From an uncultured Candidatus Peregrinibacteria bacterium (GTDB lineage: Bacteria; Patescibacteriota; Gracilibacteria; Peribacterales; Peribacteraceae), in assembly GCA_903854335.1 (NCBI GenBank), contig CAINVY010000005.1, positions 1-64,000 on the forward strand: a stretch of DNA of 64,000 nucleotides. Reading direction: 5' to 3'. Shown here in pieces: positions 1 to 8,926 of the stretch; within the stretch, counting starts at the first letter, position 1, and the number at the start of each line of letters is the position of its first letter. The notes under the pieces are model-generated. The model had not been told where the DNA came from. It searched no databases and was given only the letters and a program-made list of their open reading frames with translations. Made by a program: the position numbers and the translations under genes.

Positions 1-2
1 AC

Positions 3-3000
3 AACATCACGGTGAGTTACGGGACGACGGCGGTGACGGGAAGTGCCGTTGGCACCTACCCCATCACGGCAACGCTGAGTGATCCGGGGAGCAAGCTTTC
101 CAACTACACGGTGACGAATGCCGGGGGGACGCTGACGGTGACGAAGGCTTCCACATCCATGACGCTCACTTCATCCGCCGCTCTCGCGACCTTCCACGCC
201 CCCGTCACATTTACCGTTGCACTGAACACAGCTGCAACGGGAACAGTCACGTTCATGGATAGCGGAACAGTCCTCGGTTCTCCCGTGACCCTCGCAGGCG
301 GCAGCGGCTCTCTCACGACATCCGCGCTGAGCGTCGGAACACACAGCATCACTGCGACGTATGCGGGTGACGGAAACTTCAACTCAATGACATCCGGTGT
401 CCTCTCACAAACCATTCTCAACTTTCTGTCCGGGCATGTGTACGCTTCGGATCGCACGACTCCGCTCGCAGGAAAGAAGATCGCGATGAGCCTCGACGGT
501 GGCGTCGCACAAACTGCGACAACGGATGCGCAGGGTGTCTACGTCATCAATAACCCCACCCTCGCCAACGGGACCATCATCACATTGTGGATAGACGGAG
601 AAACCGAAAAGGCCGTCACGGTCATCCAGTCTGCAGGCGTCACCATGAGCGATGCCGATCTCTATCAGAATCATATGACGGTGGAGAGTGGACTGAGCTC
701 CTCCGTGACAAACGGGATGCTCGCAACCGCGCGCGCCAGCAACGGCGGCGATGCGGATATCAGCGCTCTGCTTTCCTCCGCATCGAATGGAAGCGTAACG
801 CTGGCACCCTCGAGCACACTCTACGTCAAAGGTTTACACGCCTTCGCGCCGGGAGGTGCGATCACAGTCGGAAACATTCTCATCGCGGGGGATCTCGCGG
901 AAGGCAGCAACGACATCACGGTGAACGGAACACTCACACAGTCAGCCGGCTCCTTCACCTCCACGACCGGCACACTGACAATCGGCAACAGCTTCACGCG
1001 CACGGGCGGAACGTTTGACGACGGCATCGGCACGGTGCAACTCTTGGCCAAGACCAATTACACCGTCACTCCCGGCCCCTCCGCCACATTCGGAAACCTC
1101 CTCTTCGACAACCCCCAAGCAGCGAACGGATACACGATTCTCTGGAACGACGATGCCACTGTCAGGGGCAACCTCACCATGCAGAGTAGCAATGCATCCG
1201 CGAAATCGTATTTCCTGTACGGAGCGTATCACAAGAAACCGACACTCTCGGTGGGCGGGACATTCCTCCTTTCAGCATCGGCCCAAGGTGGTGCCGTCCT
1301 CTTCGGCAGCAACGATGATGCGTACAACCTCACACTACAATCCGCGGGTGATATCACGATGAATAATGAGCACGGCACCTTCCTCGCGGATCTTGTCTTG
1401 AACGGAACGAACGATCAGCATATCTCCCAATCCGCGACCGCACTCGTGCAAAGTCCGACGTGGAGTAATGCCAAGACCAATGGAACCGTCACGCTGGCGA
1501 CGCCCATCAATGCTCCGACGACGCAACTCATGATCGATGAAGGCACGCTGACTCTGGCAGGAACTTCCACTGCGGCCTTCGGAGGATTCGAACAATCGGA
1601 CGGCGCCTTTAGCGCTCCTGCGGGAATTCTCTCCTTTGCCGGCGACTTCACGAGAACAAACGGATCGTTCGATGGAACGGCGGGAACCCAGGAATTCCTT
1701 GCAGTCGCGAACACAAACATTGCCGCTGGAAATACCGCAACCTTCGGGAATGTCATCATTGATAATGCGGGCACAAAAGTGGACGGCAATACCCTCACTC
1801 TTCTCGATGATATCGACATCAGCGGAAATCTCACGATTGCGGATTCGACGACATACGACTACGGAATCAACGGAGACGCGAGCGTGACGGCAACAGTCGG
1901 CGGCAATCTTCTCCTTCCTGATTCCACCGGTGCAACCGGGACCGTCACCTTCGGTGACAGCGATGCGCTGAACAGCCCGACGATCGACCTTGCAGGAAAC
2001 TTCACTGCCACCAACGCCAAAGCCATGTCGTACGCAAACATTACCTTCACGGGAACGGGAAATCAGTCGATCTCGCAGGGAGGCACGACTATCGGAGCGG
2101 GCGCGTGGACGATCGATCGCCCCGCAGAACAAGCCGGGACATCCGTGCAATTCGCACAGAGTTTCAATGCACTCCCGATCACCATCGCTGCGGGCACACT
2201 CGACCTAAACGGATTCGACTACCCCAACGCGGCTACGGTGCAGAGCGGTGCAACGCTGCGACTCCAGGGGAACGAAACGACCAACACCCCGTCTCTTCAG
2301 AACGGATCAAAAGTACTCTATGAAGGAACGCATCCCTCGTACACGCTCAAGAACTGGCCGTACAAGAATCTCGTCATCGCAGGAGGAAGCTCGGCATCGT
2401 ACCTTCTCCCGAGCTCGAGCATGACCGTCAGCGGGAATCTCACGCTCGCGGGAGGAACACTGCAGATGAGCAGCGCGCAGAAACTCAACGTGTCGGGATC
2501 GTGGACAGCGAACGGCGGCACCTTCGCTGCGAGCACCAGCACGGTGACACTCACCGGAACCAATCAAACCATCAGCGGCAATACTACGTTCTACAAACTC
2601 TCGAAACTCGTGAGCGCCAATCAAACACTCACGTTCGCCGCGGGATCGCAGCAACGCATCTCCAACACGCTTATGCTCGCCGCAGTCAGCGGAAAACATC
2701 TGCAGTTGCGTAGCACGATTCCCAATTCTCCCGCAAAGCTCACGTTACTGAGCAGCGGGAGCAGCACCTTGCGCTACCTCGACGTGCAGGATGTCGACGG
2801 CTCCCTGGGAAAGCTCCTCGTCTGTCTCCAGACCACGTATCAATGTCAGGATTCCGGAGACAACATCAACTGGGACTTCGATCCGCCGTACAACATCACG
2901 GGAAACGCTCTCGCAGCCGATCTCGGCTCGACGCTTGGAAATCGTACGGTTGCCGTATCGCTGAACGGAGAAACGATGCACACGACGACAACGGATGGGA

Positions 3001-4544
3001 ACGGCACATATACCTTCAGCAACCTCTTCATGACGGGAGGTACGGTCGTGAGCGTCTGGCTGCGCGGTGCGACGGAAAAGGCACTAACCGTCTATAAGCC
3101 ATCGGGATCTCTGCCGGATCACTCAACAATCACGATCAATATGATTCAGAATCGTGTCACGCTGCAGAGTGACTCCGAAGAGGGACCGCTATCCGATGCT
3201 TCCCTGGCCGTGGCGCGCTCGGCAAATGGCGGAGTGGATCCTGACATCATGGATCTCCTGCCCGCCGCCACCCCCTCGAGCGTGACGCTCAGCGATGCCA
3301 GTACACTTAGCATTCTCGGCGCTGATTCCTTCGAGCCGCAAGGAAACGTTACGGCGGGGAATATCCTCGTCGCGGGCGACTTCACGGGAGGAAGTGACGA
3401 TCTCGAAATTCACGGAAACTTCACGCAGACCTCAGGATCATTCGCAGCTCCTTCGGGAACAACGATGCTCTCGGGTAACTTCAATCGATCGGGTGGCGTG
3501 TTCGATGCCAACCATGGAACCGTCACGCTTACCGGCACCCATCAAACACTCTCCGGCTCCACCGTGTTCTGGAATCTCTCGAAGAACGGATCCCCATCGG
3601 ATACGTTGACATTGGCAGCACACACAACACAAACCATCAACAGCGTGCTCTCGCTGCAGGGAGCCTCTGCGGATCACCCCCTCTCCATTCGCTCCACGTC
3701 ATCCGGCTCTCCCGCACTTCTCACGCTTTCCCCATCAGGCACATCCTTGCTCGCCTTCCTCGATGTCGCGGATAACGACGCATCGCTCGGAAAGGAATTG
3801 TCGTGCTACGTTTCAAACGGCTGTAAAAATTCAGGAAATACCTTGCACTGGCAATTCATAGAACCCGTCGCGACTTCGACGTCCTCATCACCATCGAACA
3901 CCACCGTCGGACAGGATAATGGAGGCACAAGAGGCAACAACCTCAACAACGTCATCCACAACGCGGCAGGGAGTGCGCCCGGCAAGCAAATGTCCGGCAA
4001 TGCCGTCAATCTATCAGGCAATGGAGCCTCCATGACGGCGGCATGCTTCAGCGAAATTCCACAAACAATCGCCAAGAATAACAGCAGCCCCACCGCGCAA
4101 GGTTGGTTCACACAGGCTGCGAATACCATGAGTCATGCAACCAGCTACGTACGCAATGCGTTCGGTGCCACATGGAGTGCGATTGCCAACCGCAACAACG
4201 TTGTGCTCTCGCTCTCAAAGGCAAGCTACCGCGCCCTGTATTACCAAAGGAACAGCAAAATCTATCTACAGACCGCAACGTTGCAAGTCGTAGGTTCGGA
4301 TGGCAAGCCGAGATCACATCTTTCCGTCGAGCTCTTCCCCTCCGGACAAACCATCAAGACCGACGCGCATGGCATGCTGCAATTCAGTAATGTCCCGATC
4401 GGAAACCTGATATTCGAATTCCATTTGGATAAGAACGTCATCATTCGCAAAGAGCTCTCGCTTTCAAAGCCCTGCGGGCTGAGCGGCGAAACGAAAAGTC
4501 GTACAAATGCCGTAATCCCCGTCATCCTTGTCACTCTGCCTTGA
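3..4544 (+). CDS. Giant secreted repeat/adhesin-type surface protein, 5' end outside window
   Basis: The reading frame is open to the left edge (NITV precedes the GTG the ORF track uses as start), so this is the C-terminal ~1,510 residues of a longer protein. In order there are the end of an MBG-type domain (to ~44), an Ig-like domain (~46-134, with ATYAGDGNFNS), a carboxypeptidase-regulatory-like beta-sandwich (~137-225), many short repeats of the type GNFT/GSFD/GTVTLTG to ~950, then a second copy of the beta-sandwich plus repeat module (from ~960: TDGNGTYTFSNLF, ADSFEPQGNVTAGNILVAGD). A third regulatory-like fold closes the protein. No LPXTG motif or C-terminal membrane anchor is visible. 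A cell-surface adhesin or stalk role is an inference from repeat architecture; no catalytic motif is seen. Confidence 0.85.
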   Translation, partial: NITVSYGTTAVTGSAVGTYPITATLSDPGSKLSNYTVTNAGGTLTVTKASTSMTLTSSAALATFHAPVTFTVALNTAATGTVTFMDSGTVLGSPVTLAGGSGSLTTSALSVGTHSITATYAGDGNFNSMTSGVLSQTILNFLSGHVYASDRTTPLAGKKIAMSLDGGVAQTATTDAQGVYVINNPTLANGTIITLWIDGETEKAVTVIQSAGVTMSDADLYQNHMTVESGLSSSVTNGMLATARASNGGDADISALLSSASNGSVTLAPSSTLYVKGLHAFAPGGAITVGNILIAGDLAEGSNDITVNGTLTQSAGSFTSTTGTLTIGNSFTRTGGTFDDGIGTVQLLAKTNYTVTPGPSATFGNLLFDNPQAANGYTILWNDDATVRGNLTMQSSNASAKSYFLYGAYHKKPTLSVGGTFLLSASAQGGAVLFGSNDDAYNLTLQSAGDITMNNEHGTFLADLVLNGTNDQHISQSATALVQSPTWSNAKTNGTVTLATPINAPTTQLMIDEGTLTLAGTSTAAFGGFEQSDGAFSAPAGILSFAGDFTRTNGSFDGTAGTQEFLAVANTNIAAGNTATFGNVIIDNAGTKVDGNTLTLLDDIDISGNLTIADSTTYDYGINGDASVTATVGGNLLLPDSTGATGTVTFGDSDALNSPTIDLAGNFTATNAKAMSYANITFTGTGNQSISQGGTTIGAGAWTIDRPAEQAGTSVQFAQSFNALPITIAAGTLDLNGFDYPNAATVQSGATLRLQGNETTNTPSLQNGSKVLYEGTHPSYTLKNWPYKNLVIAGGSSASYLLPSSSMTVSGNLTLAGGTLQMSSAQKLNVSGSWTANGGTFAASTSTVTLTGTNQTISGNTTFYKLSKLVSANQTLTFAAGSQQRISNTLMLAAVSGKHLQLRSTIPNSPAKLTLLSSGSSTLRYLDVQDVDGSLGKLLVCLQTTYQCQDSGDNINWDFDPPYNITGNALAADLGSTLGNRTVAVSLNGETMHTTTTDGNGTYTFSNLFMTGGTVVSVWLRGATEKALTVYKPSGSLPDHSTITINMIQNRVTLQSDSEEGPLSDASLAVARSANGGVDPDIMDLLPAATPSSVTLSDASTLSILGADSFEPQGNVTAGNILVAGDFTGGSDDLEIHGNFTQTSGSFAAPSGTTMLSGNFNRSGGVFDANHGTVTLTGTHQTLSGSTVFWNLSKNGSPSDTLTLAAHTTQTINSVLSLQGASADHPLSIRSTSSGSPALLTLSPSGTSLLAFLDVADNDASLGKELSCYVSNGCKNSGNTLHWQFIEPVATSTSSSPSNTTVGQDNGGTRGNNLNNVIHNAAGSAPGKQMSGNAVNLSGNGASMTAACFSEIPQTIAKNNSSPTAQGWFTQAANTMSHATSYVRNAFGATWSAIANRNNVVLSLSKASYRALYYQRNSKIYLQTATLQVVGSDGKPRSHLSVELFPSGQTIKTDAHGMLQFSNVPIGNLIFEFHLDKNVIIRKELSLSKPCGLSGETKSRTNAVIPVILVTLP

Positions 4545-4578
4545 GCACTCTTCGGAAAGAAAACACTTGCCCATGGAT

Positions 4579-4608
4579 TTGCCACAGATGCGACTCATGC
4601 CGTAGCCT
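4579..4608 (+). promoter_or_regulatory. Predicted promoter of the riboflavin kinase gene
   Basis: TTGCCA, 18-nt spacer, TAGCCT. The -10 hexamer ends 6 nt before the GTG start, so the transcript should be leaderless and the GTG start is supported. Confidence 0.5.
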
Positions 4609-4614
4609 TTTCCT

Positions 4615-5004
4615 GTGGCACTCCTCTCACCCGTCACCTTCACTGCTCACATCATCGGCGGAGCGGCGAGGGGACGACAAATCGGTTCGCCGACGCTGAA
4701 CGCGGATTTGAGCGATGTTCCCCAAGCGCTTGGCGAAGGGATTTACGCATGCTTCATCTCCATGGATGAACAAACGGAACGCTTCCCCGCCGTCATGCAC
4801 TACGGTCCGCGCCCCGTCTTCGCAGATTCCCTCACCTGCGAGATCCATGTTCTCGATCGACAGATTCTTTCCCCTCCCACACTACTGACCGTCGACGTCG
4901 TGGCCTACATCCGCAGTGTTTCGAATTTTCCATCAACGGAAGCTCTCCAGGCGCAAATTCAATCCGATATCAAAGCGGCACGTGGTATCCTGAATCTTCC
5001 GTGA
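4615..5004 (+). CDS. Stand-alone riboflavin kinase (flavokinase domain)
   Basis: 129 aa with a GTG start. It matches the flavokinase half of bifunctional RibF: GGAARGRQIGSPTLNADL corresponds to the G-x-GRGRxLGxPTANL nucleotide/flavin-binding motif, followed by the GIYAC strand, HYGPRPVF and the acidic strand with LTCEIHVLD. The FAD synthetase (nucleotidyltransferase) half is absent, so it should convert riboflavin to FMN only. It overlaps the next gene by 4 nt (GTGA), which indicates translational coupling with the MurE-like gene. With ribD elsewhere in this window it hints at some flavin metabolism, but no ribB/E/H is seen here. Confidence 0.8.
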   Translation: MALLSPVTFTAHIIGGAARGRQIGSPTLNADLSDVPQALGEGIYACFISMDEQTERFPAVMHYGPRPVFADSLTCEIHVLDRQILSPPTLLTVDVVAYIRSVSNFPSTEALQAQIQSDIKAARGILNLP

Positions 5005-6296
5005 CCTTGCTCAATTCCATGAAAAGGCTCGTTCCCGTGCGAAGTCCTATTCGCCTCTTCTGGCACCGACTTCGGGCATTCGTCGCGGCGCTACTCTTCG
5101 GTTTCCCCGCACGGCGTCTGACGATCATCGGCATCACCGGAACGGACGGCAAGACGACGACCGTGAGCATGGCGGCGCACATTCTGACAATGAACGAGGT
5201 GAAGTGCGGAGCACTCTCGACAGCATTCCTGCGCATCGACGGTGAGGTGATCTGGAACGCGACGCAGAAAACGTCTCCATCCCCTTTCCTGACACAGAAG
5301 TTTTTGCGCCGCCTCGTGCGCAGCGGTTGCACCCACGCCGTGCTCGAGTACTCCTCGCACGGGCTCGTGCAGGGACGGGGTGATTGGACATGGCCGGCCG
5401 TCGCCGCGCTCACCAACACCTCACGCGAACACCTCGATTACCACGGGACCATGGAACAGTACCGTCAGGACAAAGCGAAGCTCTTCACCATGTTACGATA
5501 CAGCGGAACGAAGGTACTCAATTGCGATGATGAGACGTTCGCATCGTATCGATCGCTCCCGCGAGGGAAGACTCTCAGCTACGGACTTTCCTCTCCAAAC
5601 AGCCAAGAAGACGCTCTCTGGACTTCGGATATTGTCGAAGCACTCTTCGCCTCCAAGACGCAGGTGTACCATCGTTGCGGTACAAAAGAACAGACTGCCC
5701 CGCTCTCACTTATGATCCCCGGCGTCTTCAACATCCAGAACGCACTCTGCGCCATCGGCTGCGCACTCGCCTGCAACGTTTCCCTCGATGCCGCCGTCGA
5801 CGCTCTCGGAAGCTTCCGCGGCGTCCCGGGGCGCATGGAGAGAATCGAAAGCATTAAACCCTTTTCGGTCTTCGTGGATTTCACGGTCACGCCGGTGTCC
5901 TACGAGAAGACTCTGCAGACACTCCGCTCCACCCTCCCACCAGGCAATCGCCTGCTCGTACTGACCGGAAGCTGCGGCGACCGCATGCGCGAGAAGCGAG
6001 AAGAGGTGGGGAGGATCGTGAGTCGATTCGCAGACGTCGCCGTTGTTTCGAACGAGGATCCGTACGGTGAAGATCCGCTGAAAATCATTGACGAGGTCTG
6101 GGCGGGCATGGACAAAACGAAGGCAACCTACAAGATTCCCGACCGTCTCGAGGCCATTCGTTTCCTCTTCGCACACGCGAAGCCGGGCGATGTGGTCGTG
6201 CTCTGCGGCAAGGGAAGCGATACAACGATGATGACACACGGCGGACAAATTCCCTGGAACGAACGCGAGATCGCGCGGGATCTGCTGCGAGCTTAA
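5001..6296 (+). CDS. MurE-like Mur ligase (UDP-MurNAc-tripeptide synthetase family), short form
   Basis: 431 aa, GTG start overlapping the riboflavin kinase stop. The Mur ligase P-loop GITGTDGKTTT (~50) is intact. Other family positions are TNTSREHLDYHGTMEQY, the carbamylated-Lys region, VDFTVTPVSYEKTL (equivalent of VDYAHTPxxxE) and GSCGDRMREKR. The position of the meso-DAP-recognition DNPR motif reads NEDPYGEDP, so meso-DAP is unlikely to be the added residue. The protein is ~50-60 residues shorter than typical MurE because the N-terminal UDP-binding domain is replaced by a short hydrophobic segment (FVAALLFGF). Role: adding the third amino acid to peptidoglycan precursor in the cytoplasm; exact substrate uncertain. 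Confidence 0.85.
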   Translation: MTLLNSMKRLVPVRSPIRLFWHRLRAFVAALLFGFPARRLTIIGITGTDGKTTTVSMAAHILTMNEVKCGALSTAFLRIDGEVIWNATQKTSPSPFLTQKFLRRLVRSGCTHAVLEYSSHGLVQGRGDWTWPAVAALTNTSREHLDYHGTMEQYRQDKAKLFTMLRYSGTKVLNCDDETFASYRSLPRGKTLSYGLSSPNSQEDALWTSDIVEALFASKTQVYHRCGTKEQTAPLSLMIPGVFNIQNALCAIGCALACNVSLDAAVDALGSFRGVPGRMERIESIKPFSVFVDFTVTPVSYEKTLQTLRSTLPPGNRLLVLTGSCGDRMREKREEVGRIVSRFADVAVVSNEDPYGEDPLKIIDEVWAGMDKTKATYKIPDRLEAIRFLFAHAKPGDVVVLCGKGSDTTMMTHGGQIPWNEREIARDLLRA

Positions 6297-6324
6297 CGCT
6301 ACGACATACTTTCCATCTCCTCCG

Positions 6325-7029
6325 ATGCCCGATCCCTTGTCGGTACAAACAATCATCGCCGGCATCGACGAAGCGGGAAGAGGAGCACTCGCGGGGCCGG
6401 TCGTGGCCGGGGCATGTGTCCTTCCCTTCTCGCTCTTTCGACGGAAGTCCGCGTCGCCGCAGTGGTCACCGAACAAGAACGCATGTCCCGACGATTGCCT
6501 CATCGCAGACAGCAAGAAGCTTTCCTCTGAGCAGCGGGAAAGGGCCTACCAGTGGATCACCGCCTCGTGCCACTACGGGATCGGCATCGCATCACACGCC
6601 ATGATCGAGAAAGAAGGCATTCTTGCGGCGACGGAGCACGCCATGCAGCGGGCGTTACTCTTACTTCAACGCACATGCGCTCCCACGTTCCTGCTCATCG
6701 ACGGTCGTGATCACTTCTGGTTCGATCTCCCCCACTCTTCCGTCATCCGCGGTGACGCGATCGAGCCTTGCATCGCCGCAGCATCCATCCTCGCCAAAGT
6801 GACACGCGATCGCCTGATGTGCATGCATGACCGTCTCACCTCGCTCTACGGATTCGCCGAACACAAGGGCTACGGCACCGCCGCGCATATCCATGCCATT
6901 CGCACTCGGGGTCCGAGCTCCATCCACCGAATGTCCTTCCTCAGCCGCATTCTCCCCTCTCAGGAAGCAGTCGTCCGTGGGACGAAGAACCACACGCATA
7001 AGCCGAAAAGGAAAAGCGGAATCGTGTAG
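6325..7029 (+). CDS. rnhB: Ribonuclease HII
   Basis: 234 aa. The type 2 RNase H signature IIAGIDEAGRGALAGPVVAG carries the first catalytic D-E pair. DSKKLSSEQRE, the Asp in LLIDGRDHF, and DAIEPCIAAASILAKVTRDRLM complete the family pattern. It removes RNA primers and misincorporated ribonucleotides from DNA. An unusual ~20-residue insert (RRKSASPQWSPNKNACPDD) lies between beta-strand 1 and DSKKLS, and a basic tail (NHTHKPKRKSG) extends the C-terminus. The last ~70 bp overlap the 3' end of the convergent lgt gene. Confidence 0.93.
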   Translation: MPDPLSVQTIIAGIDEAGRGALAGPVVAGACVLPFSLFRRKSASPQWSPNKNACPDDCLIADSKKLSSEQRERAYQWITASCHYGIGIASHAMIEKEGILAATEHAMQRALLLLQRTCAPTFLLIDGRDHFWFDLPHSSVIRGDAIEPCIAAASILAKVTRDRLMCMHDRLTSLYGFAEHKGYGTAAHIHAIRTRGPSSIHRMSFLSRILPSQEAVVRGTKNHTHKPKRKSGIV

Positions 7030-7742
7030 AGCTGCCCGTGTGTGAGAACGATGTTTCCGAACACGAAGAGCGAATACTGCTGCTCGCGAAAATACTCGAG
7101 GAAGAATCTTCCGACGGCATAGAGCATGAGGAAGATCGTGCCTATACGACCGTAGCGCGTCCGGGAATACTTCAACAGAAGGAAACAGATGACGGCGGTG
7201 GCCAGATCCCAAAGACATTCATACACTTGCGTGGGGTGGCGAAGGCCGACCACGCCCGGAATGGAAATCCCCCACGGTAACGTCGTCACCGTTCCGTAGA
7301 GTTCCTGATTGATGACGTTTCCGATTCTGCCGAGTGCAAGACCGATACCTGCCGGAACGGTCGTGACATCTGCAAGCGACCAGAAGTTGACCTTCTCTCT
7401 GCGCACCCAGAGAAACAACACGAGGATGACGGCAACAAATCCCCCATGCGACGCCATCCCCCCCTGCCACACAAAGAATATTTCCAGAGGATGAGAAAGA
7501 TAATAGGAGGGATTGTAGAGGAAAACGAAGCCGAGCCTCCCGCCAACGAGAACGCCCACCACCAGCCACGATACAAGTGAGAGCCACTGATCGTACGAAA
7601 GATGAAGGCCGCGCAACTTCCCCAGCCTCGGGAGAAGCTGAATCGCAAAAAGAAACGCAAGCACGTACATGATGCCGTACCAATGGATCTGCAGTCCGAA
7701 GAGATCCACGGCAACCGTGCGCGATGGAAAGATGGAGAACAT
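6960..7742 (-). CDS. lgt: Prolipoprotein diacylglyceryl transferase
   Basis: 260 aa from ATG at 7742; the ORF track's longer start is an artefact. At least six hydrophobic segments are visible. Lgt signatures are GGRLGFVFLYNP, ASHGGFVAV (the HGG motif), GRIGNVINQELYG (RIxNFINxELYG equivalent), PWGI and RHPTQVYE. It transfers diacylglycerol to the lipobox Cys of secreted lipoproteins in the cytoplasmic membrane. Two predicted client lipoproteins lie in this window. The start is supported by TACTCT placed 6 nt upstream (7749-7754), which predicts a leaderless transcript divergent from tsaD. Confidence 0.93.
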   Translation of the reverse strand: MFSIFPSRTVAVDLFGLQIHWYGIMYVLAFLFAIQLLPRLGKLRGLHLSYDQWLSLVSWLVVGVLVGGRLGFVFLYNPSYYLSHPLEIFFVWQGGMASHGGFVAVILVLFLWVRREKVNFWSLADVTTVPAGIGLALGRIGNVINQELYGTVTTLPWGISIPGVVGLRHPTQVYECLWDLATAVICFLLLKYSRTRYGRIGTIFLMLYAVGRFFLEYFREQQYSLFVFGNIVLTHGQLYTIPLFLFGLCVWFFVPRTTAS

Positions 7743-7805
7743 GGAGAGAGAGTAGCGGTGAGGGGGTATTAATGGAATCCTACAACTCTGTATACTCTCA
7801 ACCTC

Positions 7806-8843
7806 ATGCTCATCCTGGGAATCGAAACATCGTGCGATGAAACGTCCGCCGCGGTCGTGGAGGACGGACGCCATGTTCTCAGCAATGTGATCTCCAGCTC
7901 GAAAGAACTCTTCGCCAAACTCGCAGGTGTGATCCCCGAAGAAGCGGCGCGCAAGCAGGTGGAATGTATGATCCCCGTCATTGACCAAGCCCTGAAGGAT
8001 GCGAAGATCGATCGATCGAAGCTGCAGGCGATCGCCGTGACGCGGGGGCCCGGCCTGCTCGGTTCGCTGCTCGTCGGCACCGTCACGGGACGCACACTCG
8101 CACGGATCTGGAACCTGCCGTGCATCGGCGTGCATCACAGCATCGGCCACCTCACCTCCCCCTGGCTCGTCCCCACAGGCAAGACGGGCGAAGACATCCG
8201 ATTTCCCATTCTCACACTCTCGGCTTCCGGCGGTCACACGGATTTGTGGCTTCGCAAAGGGCACATGCAAAATTTCCTCCTCGGTCGCACGCGCGACGAT
8301 GCATCGGGTGAAGCCTTCGATAAAGGTGCATATCTTCTCTCACTCCCCTACCCCGGCGGACCCGAGATCTCGAAAGCAGCGGAGAGAGGTGATGTTTCCG
8401 TTTATGCGTTTTCCCATCCGCTTTCCGGAAGTGAAACGCTTGATTTCAGCTTCTCCGGACTCAAGACCGAACTCAAGTATTTGCTCAGAGATCATCCCGA
8501 AGCGCGCGATGACCTGCGAAACGTCTGCGCCTCCTACCAGCACGCGATCGTGCGACATCTCCTCGATCGCATCGGCCTCGCGCTCAAGCAGCACGATGTC
8601 CGTGAGCTGCATCTCGTCGGTGGCGTCTCCGCAAACACCTACCTGCGTCAACAGGCGGCCATCCTTTGTGCTCAACACTCCATCACCTTGCGCACGCCGC
8701 TCACGATCGCCTATTGCACCGACAACGCAGCCATGATCGCCGCAGCGGGTCAGTTCATGTTTGAGGAAAATCCGAACGAAGCCAAGCGCGCGTTCCTGAC
8801 GGAAGCGTCTCTGGCACTCGCATCGACGAAGGAGGGGGCCTAG
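7806..8843 (+). CDS. tsaD: tRNA N6-adenosine threonylcarbamoyltransferase TsaD
   Basis: 345 aa, full length for the family. The N-terminus is LILGIETSCDETSAAVV; the metal-binding His pair is in GVHHSIGHLTSP; SGGHTDLW, DFSFSGLKTEL and the C-terminal DNAAMIAAAG motif are all present. It catalyses the last step of t6A37 modification of ANN-decoding tRNAs with TsaB/C/E (not in this window). TATACT ends 9 nt before the ATG, so the 5' UTR should be nearly absent. The stop codon overlaps the stop of the convergent 28-aa peptide gene (CTAG). Confidence 0.96.
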   Translation: MLILGIETSCDETSAAVVEDGRHVLSNVISSSKELFAKLAGVIPEEAARKQVECMIPVIDQALKDAKIDRSKLQAIAVTRGPGLLGSLLVGTVTGRTLARIWNLPCIGVHHSIGHLTSPWLVPTGKTGEDIRFPILTLSASGGHTDLWLRKGHMQNFLLGRTRDDASGEAFDKGAYLLSLPYPGGPEISKAAERGDVSVYAFSHPLSGSETLDFSFSGLKTELKYLLRDHPEARDDLRNVCASYQHAIVRHLLDRIGLALKQHDVRELHLVGGVSANTYLRQQAAILCAQHSITLRTPLTIAYCTDNAAMIAAAGQFMFEENPNEAKRAFLTEASLALASTKEGA

Positions 8844-8926
8844 CGGAGCAACGATGGCAGAATCGCCCCGAGGACGACGGCGATAATGCCAACAATGGCA
8901 GCGGTGCGGATGGTGGATTTTTTCAT
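8840..8926 (-). CDS. 28-aa single-pass membrane peptide, coupled to the PKD protein gene
   Basis: Below the ORF track cut-off. Translation begins MKKSTIRTAAIVGIIAVV and ends LLR: a basic N-terminus, one hydrophobic helix and a short polar end. Its ATG overlaps the TGA stop of the PKD-domain gene (ATGA), the classic geometry for translational re-initiation, and it is last in a five-gene minus-strand operon. No family recognised. It could be a small membrane subunit, or a chance ORF; the exact overlap and the membrane-helix composition favour a gene. Confidence 0.5.
   Translation of the reverse strand: MKKSTIRTAAIVGIIAVVLGAILPSLLR

Noticed and set aside
7743-8270. N-terminal extension of the lgt ORF
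   Set aside because: Antisense to tsaD; the Lgt family begins at the ATG at 7742, which also has a correctly placed -10.
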